From contig JAALGY010000054.1 of the NCBI GenBank assembly GCA_032358165.1, positions 2,294,001 to 2,358,000 on the forward strand: a stretch of 64,000 nt of DNA, in the 5' to 3' direction. This document shows positions 22,215 through 34,271 of this stretch, in pieces. The notes under the pieces were generated by a model. That model was given only the letters and a program-made list of their open reading frames with translations, made no database searches and was not told the DNA's origin. Each line of letters opens with the position of its first letter. Position 1 is the first letter of the stretch. The position numbers and the translations under genes are program-made. The DNA comes from Diplosphaera chodatii. Taxonomy: Eukaryota > Chlorophyta > Trebouxiophyceae > Prasiolales > Stichococcaceae.

Positions 22215-25200
22215 TCACAGTTCATCTTGCCCTCCGCCCCTGCCGCCGCTGCTGCTGCTGTCGTTGAGGAACTGCAACGCTGTCGCAGCATGCAACGCCG
22301 CCCCCACCTACAGCGCATGAAGAGCAGCATGCTCAGCAGCTCTGCACCAGTCTGCAAGTGGCGCAGCGCGCATCCGAGCTGTTCAGCTTGAAACGGCACA
22401 GCAACCACTGGCCGCCGCCTGCACATGCGATGCAGTGCGTTGTGCATCCTGATGATCTGATGAAAATCTGCGCGTGATACCATCCTACACCTGCTATCAC
22501 CGTTGGGTGGTTGTGAGAGGTGCCAAGGGCGCACCGGCAGTTGTGCCTCGTCCATGGTGAAGATTGGTGTGTGCAGGCCGTGCACGCTGCCAGCACTCTC
22601 GTTGCGGATGCCCAGAAAGGTGAAGACAGCCGGCGCCTCAGCTGCAGAGCAACAGTGCACAACCATGTCAGCAGGCAGCAAGCAGCACACCTGCAGCAGG
22701 TTTGAGATCCGTGGTGACGAGCAATGGCAGCAGCCACACCTGCCAGGAAGCCGAAATCTTCTGCGGCCATGGACGGCTCCTGCAGCGGCTCAAAGGTCCC
22801 GAGCTGCCCCGCAACGCGGCGCACCTGTGAAGCAGCATCTTTTGCCTTTCAAGGAGATCTGCCGTATCTGTACGACGCAGAAGACGGCAGCTTGTCCAAC
22901 GTGCAGAGCCAAGTCAAGCAAGTTCCTGTGACTCAGCACGCCCGGCTGCAGCCTTGAAAAGCTGTCGTGATCCAATGCGCATCAGTAGCATGAATGCACA
23001 GCCAATATCGCGAGGACCTTACCAGCTGCGTCATGCCGGCATGGTTGACTGTTGGTATGTACGGCCGGTCCGACCAGTGCACTTCAGCGCTGCAGCCGTG
23101 CGCTCCCGCCAACGCCTTTGCCACTTCTGTCACCTGGAAATTTTCACGATGAGACAGGAAAGCTCAAGACAGGCGCAATGGACTGGACACGCACTCGACC
23201 TTGACAACATCCAGCATGGTCCTCAATCAAAATGCTCAATCACATGACTCGTGGGTGGCTGCTTCACCGAGGCTTGCAGAACACGCAAATTGCAGCAAGC
23301 ACGGAGCTGCGCTGCAGCATCCCTCACAGCAGCAGCGGACATGTCCTGAAAGAGGCCAGGACCGCAACACACCCGCTGCTGCAGGTCAACGAAGCGTGTG
23401 TGTGTGAGCGCCCGGATCGTGCCCAGCATCTCGACTGAGTTGGGGATGACGTTGGAAGCTCCCGGCCCTGAAACTCACACCAACTCATCATCAGAACACG
23501 CGAAGGCAAGCAGGCCATTGCAGGCTATCAGTCAGGGGCATACACAACAGTGGCATTCATATGTGGTGATGCAGCATGATAGCTCCAACAGCTAGGTGCA
23601 TGCTCCATCTGGCAGCGCCCAATGCTGGCTGAGCATATCCTCGCAGCGGCAGTACAGCAGTTTGGGGCAAAATGTCCGATGATGTAAGACATGTGCACCT
23701 GTGTTGAAGCGCGAGACGCCCACCACGGCGCCATCTGTGGGCGCCGTCTCTCTCGACACCAGCGCCTGCAAACCGACAAGAGTCCACTGCGTCTGAATGC
23801 ATGTGTACTGCTTGGCTGTGCAGAAATCCCGTAACCAGTAGCAACCCACCCAGCTGCCAACTCTACGCCAGTGCAGTGACCCTGCCCACAGATGTTCACA
23901 GCATATTGTCTGCACCCATGCCATCCGCCTGGCGATGGCAAGACACAGCTTGTCGCACGTGTCACACGGCTATGACTGCGCACCTGCAGGGCGGTCACGA
24001 GGGAGGCGGCAGCGAAGACGGGGTCCTTGGAGCGGTGCGGCAGCCCCGCGTGGCCGCCCCGCCCCACCACCGTGATGTTGAAGCGGTCGGACGCCGCCAT
24101 GATGGTGCCGACCTGCGAGATTATGTATGCATCCCTGCCAACCGTACAAGGTTGGGCCAGCATGCACCCCCTGCGCCCAGTACTGGCAGCAATGATGGAG
24201 CAACTCTGGTGTGCAAACCGTACAGCAGCTGCTTTGCTCTCTTCCGAGGGCAGCCATGCATGAGGTTGGAGAGGGGTATTTCACCTTCGTGGTGATGACG
24301 CCGCTGGGGGAGTCCGGCCACACGTGCAGGCCCGAGATGCCGGACACGCCATCCAGAGCGCCGGCCTCGATCATGTCCACTGCACCGCCCCGGCTCTCCT
24401 CGCCTGCATTGTGACAGCACTTTGGTGCAGACACTCGCGGCCTATGAAGTGCCAAAACATATGGTGCATTCATCTGCCTGCCTGTCATCCTTCACAGCAT
24501 GGTGTAGTGTGCCCGGCTGCACTGATCTGCTGCCGAAGGCCGTGGGAGGCAACGCAGTGCAGGCACCTGGCTGAAACATGAGCAGCACCGTCCCCTCCAG
24601 CTCAGCTTCCCGCGCCTTGAGCAGCCTCGCCGCTGCAGCAGCAGCACAGCAGCCGTGTGGCGCCCAGACGTCGCAACTTTGCTCAGCAGGGTTCAGGCCG
24701 ATGCAGGACGCAGCATGCACGGCAGTGCCCTCTGAGCGCACCCCCCAGCAGCATGGTCATGTGCGTGTCGTGGCCGCAGGCGTGCATCCTGCCGGGGAAG
24801 GTGCTGGCGTACTCCACATCGTTTGCCTCCTGCGGACCAGACACACCAGACGCAATTGGGGCATGTCCAAGCCCTCCTGGGTTACATGACGTACAGTGCC
24901 TCGAAGCTATAAGTCCATTGTCTCCATATCTTCGAACCATCTGTGGATGCTGTGGAAGCAGATCATGAATGCAGTATCAATGGAAGCGCAGCACATACTC
25001 CTACGCTGCGAGTCTTTCTCAACCCCAATTGTGAACCCCGGCTGGGTTCGAGACATGCCGTGCAAGTGCATGGTCCGGCCCTGAACCTCCTCACCGTGAT
25101 TGGCAGCGCATCGATGTCAGCGCGCAGCAGGAAGCGCGGCTCGCCCGAGCCCAGCGTCCCCAGCACGCCAGTCCTTGCCCCCGCCGGCTTATCGTACACC

Positions 25201-25710
25201 TTGAAAGGGATGCCGAGCTCCTTCAGCTGCGCCCTGGCAACGATGAAGAGAATCCCTCGTTACCACGTTTCGCCCTCGTCTAGTATCTGCACCTACATTG
25301 GAATGTAGTGCATGTTCTTCATGGGCGAAGTCACCTGATGTATGCCGAGGTGCGGTCCTCCTCGAATGCCAGCTCCGGTATCTTGTGCAGGGTCCTGCAT
25401 GAACGCAGACGATGACTCCAACACGCATCATATAGGCTGCTTCACATGAAGGCTCGCAGTGCTGCACAGTCACGGCGATGCATTGACTGTGCGGAGGAGC
25501 CCTTGCCAAACATAGCGAGCTGATGACTGGACGAAGCATTTGATAAGCCATGCCATGAGCTCACGGACGACATTAACCGTACCTCCGGTGGTGCTGCAGC
25601 CACGGAAAGAAGTCCCTGGCCTCTGCAAGCAGCTCCTGCGGCGTCGCACCGGCCGCTGCTTGCATGCAAGTAATCAAGAGCAGTGCAGCCAGCAACAGCA
25701 CCGGCGACAT
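22215..25710 (-). CDS. ILR1/IAR3-like IAA-amino-acid hydrolase (M20 amidohydrolase), ER type
   Basis: Thirteen exons: 25710-25583, 25394-25335, 25233-25095, 24829-24742, 24632-24567, 24403-24285, 24112-23984, 23765-23699, 23467-23373, 23133-23023, 22824-22740, 22641-22535, 22307-22215 (about 428 aa). A signal peptide ([20 protein letters not shown]) is followed by the M20D catalytic domain: [12 protein letters not shown], metal motif [10 protein letters not shown], catalytic Glu in FQPGEES, metal ligands in LHVWP and [10 protein letters not shown], and the lid/dimer segment [17 protein letters not shown]. Plant relatives hydrolyse IAA or jasmonate conjugates to free hormone; in an alga the substrate could be any N-acyl amino acid. 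The C-terminus is GGGQDEL, an ER-retrieval-like tetrapeptide as seen in plant ILR1 proteins (H/KDEL). Splice phases agree across all joins. It diverges head-to-head from the PLP enzyme gene at 26361. Confidence 0.93.
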
Positions 25711-26360
25711 GATGCAAGCTTGTGGATGTCTCCGAGGAAGCGCAGTGCGAGCCAGGTCGAGCTGCAGAGATCGCCAGAGCTGTGTCTAACGATCAAGTGC
25801 AGCCACAGGCATTCACAAAGATCGCGCGAGGCCGGGTGCAGCCCAGCGTTGGATGCAGCAGACTGACCACTCCAAAGCGCTAACAGGCGCGGTTGCGATC
25901 AGCTGATATCTGCAATAACAGCGGTTCTCGCCGCACAGGCAGCTGTGTTGGCACCATCTCAGATCGTTAGTCATGTCTGATGGCTTCGACACCCACAGAA
26001 GCTGATCAGTGTCACTTCATGCACGCCAGTGACCGTCATTATGACCTGCAGTGATCTTGGCGCCTAGATGCTGCGCTTGCAGCACAGCATTCGCGCCTGA
26101 AAGGCTGTGTGCAAATACAGAGCATGCACAGCGCAGCGCAGGTGCACTTCCCGTGCTTGCACCGCAGCGACAGCTATCAGCCTGCGTTTCACACAGCTAG
26201 ACGACACCAGGCATCACACGCGGTGCGATCCTCCAGGCAAGCGCATGTCAGAGCGCAATGTTATGCCTCATGGATCGCTGCATGTAGCTGATCAAGGGGT
26301 CCAGAGGCCATGGATTGGCAGCAATCTCGTAAGAATCTGCAGCATTGTGCATGCAGAACT
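25711..26360. promoter_or_regulatory. Divergent promoter region, amidohydrolase / class V PLP enzyme
   Basis: A ~650 bp gap between two head-to-head genes. An in-frame upstream ATG for the PLP gene lies at 26310, so the left boundary of that gene is uncertain. I see no coding signature elsewhere and no defined promoter element. Confidence 0.45.
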
Positions 26361-29020
26361 ATGTGCACAGTCGACTGGCTGCGGGCGGACACCCCTGGAA
26401 CGACCTCTGCAGCGCACTTCAATGCAGCAGGCGCTGCGCTACCCACACGGCAGGTGTGTCAGGCATGAATTCTGTGTTGTGAACCAGAAACAACTGAAGA
26501 AACATGCTGCTTGCACTGCTGAAGGAGTACTGATGCAGGGATGCTGCACAGGTCCTGGATTTGCAGAAAGCATATCTGGACAGTGAAGCTGCCGTCGGGG
26601 GGTGAGCGCATGCACAACCGAAAATTTCCTACCTTCCAAAGCTTGCCTACTGCTCTGCTGACGTGAAAACCTCTGACCATGGACTTTTCTGGCTGTCAGC
26701 GTCCTTGCAGCTGGTGTGCCAAGTAGCCAACTGTGCTGGTGCCTGCTGCTGATGCTGTGGGCATGCTCTGTTGAACGGCGACACTGGTCATCCTGACCTG
26801 CAGGTACGAAGCAACGGTGGAGCACGCTGATGCATTGAGACGGCCTTATGAGGGGCTGGCTGCACTGCTGAACTGCGAGGCAGATGAGATTGCGATAGTG
26901 CAGGTACTTGCAAGGAGTGAATATTGACCTACAATGCTGGTATAGGTCTGAACACCACTGGACATGGAATGCCACCAGGCATTCGCAGTGGACATGCATC
27001 AAAACTGGGTGTTGAGAGACTGAGCAAGTTCATTGTAACATCTGCAGAGCGCCACTACAGCATGGCAGCAGGCGTTCTTCGGGCTGCAGTTTCAGGAGGG
27101 CGACCGCATCCTGACCTCGGTGCACGAGTACGCCACCAACTATATCAACTTCCTGCAGGTGGCCCATCATACAACCCTTTCGAGTGAATCGTGCTGACCC
27201 ATGATTTCCCTCCTGACCTCGAAAGCCACGGGAGGGCACCACGGGTGGTGCTGAACAGGCTTGCCGTGCAGTCACAGCACATACGGCGACGAGACAACCA
27301 CCCTTCCAACATGGACCCACTGTCCCATGGCCTGTAGGCGTGCAAGCGGTATGGCGCCCGAATTGAGGTGGTGCCAGAGACAGACAACGGCGACATCGAT
27401 GTGGCAGAGCTGGAGCACATGATCGAATCAGGACCAAAGCCCAAGCTGGTGGCCGTGAGCCACATCGCCACCAACTCAGGTGCGCCCCAGGTGTCCAGCA
27501 CTCGAGCCTGAAGTCCAAGTCACTGAAGTCCAAGTGCAACAGCTGCTCAGGGCGCACCCGCTGCCTGCGCCTTTGCTGCCTAAACTAGGGCTTGAGCAGC
27601 ACGAAACATGGTCTTGGGCAGCAAAACGCCATTGTGGCGGCTATGGTGTTGCAGGGCGGGTATATGATGCTGCGGCGGTGGGCCGGGTGACTCGGCGGCA
27701 CGGCATTCCGTACCTCCTGGACGCCTGCCAAAGCGTTGGCCAGGTGCGGGGCCCGCCCGACGCCTGCCAAACAATCACAACACACTGCACAGCAGCCACG
27801 TGTTTGTGGCGCCGGCCACACGATGCATGAGATGTAAGTGCATGTGCATGGTGCTCCAATTCTGGGTCGCTGTGCTGGTGAAGCGCCATGACTGCTGCCG
27901 CCCTTGCGCAGCTGCCGCTGGACGTGAGGCAGCTGGGGTGCGACTGGCTCAGTGGGACGTCACGAAAGTATCTGCGCGGCCCGCGCGGCATCGGCTTCCT
28001 GTACGCCTCCAGGTCATTGCCACTTAGAGCCGAAACCCTCCGGACATTGCCTGGGCATGAAGAGCAGGCCTACATGTCGCGTGTGCTGCAGGTCTGCCTG
28101 TCGTTTCCGCAGCAAAGCCTCCGACTTGCAGTGGTGTGGTCAACGTATCATCATGACCTGCGCAGGGACATCATGAGCCGCAGCGAGCCGGCGATGCTGG
28201 ACATGTGGGGCGGCGAGTGGACTGCCCGGGAGTCGTACGAGCCGCAGCCGACGGCGCGGCGGTACGAGCAGTATGAGGTCGCCTTCGCCGCCAAGGTGGG
28301 GCGCAGCGTGATGAGGGTGTACATGATGTTGTGATGCACGCATCAGAGAAGGAGCTGCAGCTGACTGCGCAGTGGTGCGGCTGTCTTATGGCATGGGTAC
28401 ATGTCAGCTGCTGCAGTCTGCTGTCAAACGCACCTGTTCAAGTGCGACTGTGCCTGCACAGGTGGGCCTGGGGGTTGCGGTGCAGCAGCTGCTGGACCTG
28501 GGGCAGCCGGCGGTGTGGGAGCGCATTCAGCAGCTGGCAGCCCGGCTGCGGCGGGGTTTGGCAGAAGCGCCAGGCGTGACGGTGCGGGACAGGGGCCGCC
28601 TGCTGTGCGGCATCGTCAGCTGGACAAAGGTGAGAGCGCAACCGATAAATGTTGTGAGCCCGCCAAACAGCCATCACAGGGGGTGCAGCTGGAGACCCAC
28701 CTGTGCGTGTGCGGTCGTGCCTGCTCAGCAGCAGGGCACCAGATCTACAGTATGTCCCCTAGCCCCAACTCTCAACCCCTGCACCTTCCACCCAACCATA
28801 AGATACAAGATAGCGGCATGCACAGGAGGGCGTGGAGCCCGAGGCCGTCAAGAAGCAGCTGCGGGAGCGGCACAGCGTTCATGTGTGGGTGTCGCCGCTC
28901 AGCAGCACGCGGATAGACATGGAGCGGCGTGGGCTGCAGGCCTGCGTCCGGTCCTCCGTGCACTGCTACAACACCGAGGAGGAGGTGGACAGGCTCATCA
29001 GCGCCGTGCAGATGTTGTGA
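26361..29020 (+). CDS. Class V PLP-dependent aminotransferase / C-S lyase-like enzyme
   Basis: Ten exons: 26361-26453, 26552-26601, 26804-26903, 27048-27158, 27338-27479, 27655-27743, 27912-28012, 28166-28295, 28462-28629, 28826-29020 (392 aa, the usual family length). Start motif WLRADTPGTTSAAHFNAAGA and then LPTRQVLD match the N-terminus of bacterial class V proteins annotated as isopenicillin-N epimerase-like or selenocysteine-lyase-like. Further landmarks: SATTAWQQAF and SVHEYATNY, VVPETDNGDID, LVAVSHIATNSG, the PLP-phosphate region YLLDACQSVGQ, the PLP-lysine segment SGTSRKYLRGPRGIGFLY and the C-terminal helix EEEVDRLISAVQML. The Lys in RKYLRGPRG is the predicted Schiff-base residue. No transit peptide is seen, so a cytosolic place is likely. 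The reaction cannot be set from sequence alone. The bacterial-like style suggests old gene transfer followed by intron gain (inference). Confidence 0.9.
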
Positions 29021-29619
29021 GCGGTGTATCCTGGCTGGACATCAAGCGGGCAACCGGGATGCACTGTCACCTGACCCCAGGTGCTGCCATGCACTAAAAT
29101 GGCTGCTCGTAAAGTGGTGATTGGTATCTACTGGGGTACAGGTTATGATAACCAGCACTGACTGCCCACTTGTGTACACGAGTGCAGACACTTCGAAGTT
29201 TGCCCGAGAACACGAAGCACATGACACACCGCTCCTGAAGTCTGCGGTCAGACATCTCACCTTGCACAACGGCAGACCTGAGCCCTGCTCTACTCTCCTA
29301 CTCGCCGACAGTGGCTGTCAAATGTGTCCTGTCACATGCCGTCAGGGTTGCTATCCGCTCTTTGAGTGGGACCACCCTCGGGCTTGCCATCTCAACCCGC
29401 CCTGCCTCTGAAGTAAAGAAGCAGAACAGAAACACGACTGCTGCTAGATCTGCATCCGCTGCAGCAACCGGCATTTGTTCTTAACAGATGCAGCTTGTGC
29501 CCGACCGCTGACCACTGCCTTCAGCGGGTGCTGCCTTTGCTGGCGCCTTTAGGCCGCCCTCCTTTCGGCTTGCTGCATCACTGGGACGCCAGTCAGGTGG
29601 TAAGCTCTGGACTGCCGCA
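29021..29619. other. Downstream of the PLP gene; nothing recognised
   Basis: The + strand holds the PLP gene 3' UTR. A + strand open frame around 29495-29800 with GLPP repeats is the complement of the more coding-like minus-strand frame described at 29620-29796. Confidence 0.4.
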
Positions 29620-29796
29620 TCATGAGGGCGCCTCTGGACTGCCTCCCTTCGGGCTGCCGCCCAGTGGGCTGCCGCCCCTGGGCCTGCCCGACCTGGGGCT
29701 GCCGCCTCGGGGTGACTTGGACAGATCAATCACGTTGCCCTCGTCAATGCCCGCCTGCATGAACAACACCGATGTGTCGTCCTTGGACCTTACGTG
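29620..29796 (-). other. Coding-like orphan exon downstream of the CBS gene
   Basis: From an acceptor-like TTAG at 29797-29800, 58 codons run open to a TGA at 29622-29620. The first half reads like real protein (SKDDTSVLFMQAGIDEGNVI), the second is a GGSP-repeat tail ending PEAPS. It begins 52 bp after the CBS gene's own stop. No clean splice in the right phase joins it to the last CBS exon; the only phase-0 GT (in CCAGAT|GTTCTC) is a weak donor. It may be an alternative last exon, a 3' UTR relic or the end of an undetected gene. Confidence 0.4.
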
Positions 29797-29848
29797 CTAA
29801 TACCATAAATGCTGCCCCGGTGCAGCATGGAATGACACTATAAAATGG

Positions 29849-32674
29849 TCACGCCGCCAGCAGCTGTTGCTGACATTGCCGGCCCCAGAGAACATCTGGT
29901 GCGTCTTCTGCACTGGCGATGCTTGCCTCACTGCACAGCAGCTTCAGGACGTCTGTGAGGGTGATCAGGCCGATGGGCGCCACCGCCTCGTCCACCACAT
30001 ACAGCCGGTGCAGCTTGTGGTTCGCCAGCAGGCTGAGTACCTCTGCGACAAACAATGGCATGTGTGCGTCAAGCGCTGCCACAGCGTCGACAACGGCCCG
30101 GTCTGTGGTCAACAGTGTGTCCGCAAGGCTATGCGGCGGGGCAGCGGCAGGGCCTTTCGCCACAGCACTCTTCACTCGAATCACCATGCGTGCAAATTGC
30201 GCTGCACCTCTGAAGGGCGTCTCGGGCGTGCAGCAGATGATCTGCTGGCCCACCTCCTGACCAGGCGCCGGGCCGCGCTGCTGCCTGTCCCGCGCCCACT
30301 GTGCGCCTATGTATAGAAATGTGCTGGGTGGCATATGATGCATGCCAGGAGAGAGCAGTGCCAGGGTGCGGAGTTGCAACCAATGAGTGCAGGCGGACTG
30401 TCATCGTGCTTGTTGCATGCAACAGCAAGGCCGTGCTGTTGGACCGGCTCAGCAGTGCATCACCAGCGCTGAGACCGGCGCAAGGCGCCCAGGGTGCAAA
30501 CAGCAGCCTGCACCTGCGCTGCTCTCGATGTGCGAGGGTGAGTCGGCCTCTGCGTGCGCCACATAGCCGGCATACTCGGTGCCGTGCTCCAGGGCCAGGA
30601 ACTCGCCCACGGGCAGCGCCTGCAGCACAGGCAGACCGCACTCTCTGCACCCACCATTGGGCACCAGGCACCGGCCTCAGCATCACCCGCATGCTTTGCA
30701 ACGTATTGCATTGACGCTACTGCCTCAGGTGCACCGCGATCTTCGGCAAGTAAACACCAGCAACTCTGGCCGCTGCTGCTGATGCTGCTGCTGACGGCAG
30801 CAGCAACACGGCTGTGTTCACAGCGGCTGACTGTGTTCGGGCGCCCACCAGCGAGCCGAAGTGGTCCGCCATGATGGTGCGCAGCTCGCTGGTGCTGAAG
30901 TTGCCGATGAGGCGGCCGGCGTCGGAGACCACCGCCAGCGCCGAGATGCCGCTGGCCGACATGCTGACCATGGCCTCGAAGGCCGACACGTCCGGCGCCG
31001 TGCTGAGCACCTGCGCATTGCACCAACGTCTTGAGCATCGGGGTGCCATAGGCCGCTGGGGTACCACGGATCCACAGCATGCAGATCTCCTGCCACGCGT
31101 CGACTGCCAAAGCTGCGTTAAGGGCTCATTTCTGGTGCTGCCGCAGTGCTGCTAAGCGCAGGGTGGTGCTGCCGCTCTACTACAACCCCACACCTTGCGC
31201 CTGGCCCAGCCCAGGCTGTCGACTGTCCGGTCCGCCAGCGGCCCCAGCTCGCCTGTGCGGCCTGCCAGATACCTGCAAGGCGGACGCACGTATTGGTTGT
31301 GTGTTCATGCCACGCCTCCACACAGTACTTGAATAGTCAGCCGCTCTCTGTGAACGTGCTGAGCTGCTTGCCACTGCGGCATGCCAGATATGGGGCACTG
31401 TCCTGTAGCCTGACACTGCACAGAGCTGGGCTGTGGTGATGTGCGCTCTAGCCACCCCCTACAGTCGTGGTCACCTGATGACATCCGACTGCGAGATGAT
31501 GTGCTGCACGTCGCCGGTCTTGTCAAAGACCGCCAGGCGGTGCACGATCTTGGCCGACCGCCCAGATTGGTGCAGGCTCCTGCGCAAGCGACAGGCGGCG
31601 ATGGGATCAAGATGCTTTGACCAGCACATGGCAGGGATGGACAATCCAGGCGGTGCTCTACCACAGCAAGCTGCAGGTGCGCGGTGGCAAGAGCTTCCGT
31701 TTGCCGACTCAGTGACGAATGTCTGCTGCCATGGAGCGGCTCACTTGCTGGACGACTGGGGCGCGAGGAAGCCGTCGTACACCAGCTCCAGCAGGCTGAG
31801 CGTCTTCAGGCGAGCGGCATGCAGGAAGCCGCCTGCATTTGCATGAACCTCCTTCATAAATCACATATGCACAAAGCACCATATGCGACGCTGCTGGAGG
31901 TCAGCCGACAGCCGAATTCGACTTGCGTTGACAGACGTGCCATTTGTTGCGCAGCGTGCAGGACATGGAGAACTGACCATCGCTGCCGTGATCCCCAAGT
32001 TCCTGCAGCGTCTTGCGTGCAAAGGCCGAGCCGCCTTCCTCCAGCATGCGCATCTTGGCCAGCATCTTCGCCGCCTTGAGCGCATCTGTGTCCACATCTG
32101 CACATGCGGACGACAAATTTGGTGGCCGCGCGTGAGGTGGCGTCCCGACATTTCGAATCGCAGTTTGCAGACATCTGCATGACGATGCAGCGACCGTGGC
32201 AGCAGCGCACGAAGCCCCTGCACCTCTGAGGAAGGCCGCCAGGATGTCGCGGATGTCCACGAAGCCCAGCACCTCCCCTTCGGCGACCACCGGCGCCGAC
32301 AGAATGCGGTGCTCCGCAAGAACCTAGGCGCATGCATGAAAGCCGAGTTGGCGCCATCAACACGAGAAGCTCGAAGGCCGCCAATATATCATGCATGCTG
32401 TCCTGATGTCAGAGATGAGCTGCGTGCGCGGAGCTGTTCGTTGTGCGGGAATATGGCATTGCAGGTTGTGGCATGATGGCTATGGCCTAGGCACGAGTGT
32501 AATCGGGCCACCAATCCTGTGCTCCTGTAGCAGATGCACTGTGCTCACCTGCAGCGCCTGTTCCACTGTGCTCTCCTGCGGCACGATGATCACGCCACGC
32601 TGCTGCAGCAGCACGTTGATGCGTGTGTTCATCAGCAATGACCTTACAGGCGAGGCCTGTTGCGACTGAGCCAT
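29849..32674 (-). CDS. Four-CBS-domain protein, AMPK-gamma/SNF4-like
   Basis: Nine exons: 32674-32549, 32323-32224, 32097-31978, 31832-31745, 31579-31475, 31272-31194, 31010-30849, 30619-30514, 30042-29849 (about 359 aa). Four CBS motifs are readable: (1) around VIIVPQESTVEQALQVLAEH then RILSAPVV and VLGFVDIRDILAAF; (2) KIVHRLAVFDKTGDVQHIIS then QSDVI; (3) VSAFEAMVSMSASGISALAV then GRLIGNFSTSELR; (4) VLSLLANHKLHRLYVVDEAV then PIGLITLTDVLKLL. Two Bateman pairs in ~360 aa is the layout of the gamma subunit of SNF1/AMPK kinases, which bind adenine nucleotides; other plant four-CBS proteins are possible. The start at 32674 (MAQSQQ) is chosen over 32713 because the conserved part begins soon after; both are in frame. 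Cytosolic or nuclear placement is inferred. Confidence 0.87.
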
Positions 32675-34271
32675 GGCTGCGACCTCTTGCAGCACGGACA
32701 CCGCAAACCTCACTGCGCTCGTTCAGGATCGGAAGCCTTTTGATGAAGTGGTGACTGTGCGTACTCTGAGATGCACAGGGCAGAAGCTGGCTTGCCGTGC
32801 TGCAGGGTGGGTCTGACGCAGTTCGAGACATGCTGCCACTGACCACTCGAGGCACGCAGACTGTGCTGTTGCTGCCGCCAAGCAACGTCCGGTCCGGGCA
32901 CAGATGTTGCCAGTGGACATGTGACTGACGTCAGATTACATAGGACGTTGCATAGCATAGCATACCAACGACCAACAACGTCCAACAGAGCTACAACAGC
33001 AGCACAAGCATGTAGGGTCTTGCACAAATAAGTATGTGGCCGCAACCTCGCTGATGGCCAGATGCTCACACAGAGCACACGGCACGGTCACCCACTCGTC
33101 AATCTGAAAAGTCAGCTGTACCCAACACGCAACAGAGAGCTGCGAGCTGGTCGCAGGGTAGCTCGCACGCAGGTGCTACCCGCGACCGCCCAGGCAGCAG
33201 CCAATGCCCAGGCTGAAATCAAGCACACCAAGAACACCTTGGCACTGTGCGCGGACAGGCGAACGCCGCCACAGGTGCTGACAACCCACATAGTAATGTC
33301 TGCTGGCACGACCACCCACAGACCCCCGGCGACAGCTGCTGATGACTGCACGTACACCCCAGCACAGCCATACCACGTAAAGCATACCCATGACCCTAAC
33401 ATGACACCATTGGCAGCTGGCAACAACACGCCAGTAAAGCCTCGCAGCTCAAGAACGACAAACTCGAAAGCCGCTTGCAGGCGCAGCGGACGCTGCATCG
33501 CGGGGGGCAAGGTCAAATGAAACTGTTTCGGACAGACACACCATGCTTGATGGACATACCAACGTTAGTGCTTTGCAGGGCGTTCGTCGTATCCTATCAG
33601 AGGTGTAGCACCACCTCTGTGTTCCAGGATATGTGAAGGCGGGAAAGGCTGCGCCATGTGCTTGGATTCAATTGACGCCAGTGCCCACATACCCAGCAGT
33701 GGTCTTGCTGGATGGTCTTCTGTCTTGTGAGGTCATCCTCCGTGCACTTAGCACAGCAGCCGGCGGCGGGGCTAGCTACATCCTGTCTACTATCAAAGCG
33801 CTGCCAGCCGCAGAGCCAGCTGCGGCGGCATGCATTGCCTGCTCAGCTGTGCATGGTGCGCTGCCTGCAAGATTCATCAGCCGCAGCCGCTCTAAATGCA
33901 TGTACGGCGCCGGTAGCATGCTGGCGCTCAGGGCAGCGAGTCGTGGCTGATGCGGCGCACTGCTGCCAAAGCGGCAGCAGCAGGTGTGACTGGCGGTGAC
34001 ACCGACTTGGCAGGTGCCTTGGCGCTGCTGGCAACCGGCGCATTGCTGGTGGGCTTGCTGGAGACTGGGATCGACAGCGGCCTGCAGAGCAACATTGCAT
34101 CACTGATGCAGAGGATGGTCTGCATGCACTGACTGCGTCTGACCCCGTTGTTGTTTCCCATGATCAAACTCTTGAAGTTCGCACAGCTGTATGCAGGTTG
34201 GCTGCAAGAGTTATGTGTGTATGTACGGTGTGTGTATGTACCAGCCGGCAGACAGTGAGAGGAGAAGAAGA
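32675..34271. other. Intergenic between the CBS and ankyrin genes
   Basis: Both flanking genes read leftward, so this holds the CBS promoter (right of 32674) and the ankyrin gene 3' UTR (left of 34272). One hydrophobic minus-strand open frame (33112-33516) is listed separately at low confidence. Nothing else is recognised. Confidence 0.4.
33112..33516 (-). CDS. Hypothetical small membrane protein (weak)
   Basis: An uninterrupted 134-codon frame with three hydrophobic stretches (around GVLLPAANGVMLGSW, AVAGGLWVVVPADITMW and VFLVCLISAWALAAAWAVAG). I know no relative. The opposite strand is also open with an equally unremarkable product, so this may be a chance frame. Listed only because of its membrane-like pattern and the otherwise empty surroundings. 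Confidence 0.2.
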   Translation of the reverse strand: MTLPPAMQRPLRLQAAFEFVVLELRGFTGVLLPAANGVMLGSWVCFTWYGCAGVYVQSSAAVAGGLWVVVPADITMWVVSTCGGVRLSAHSAKVFLVCLISAWALAAAWAVAGSTCVRATLRPARSSLLRVGYS

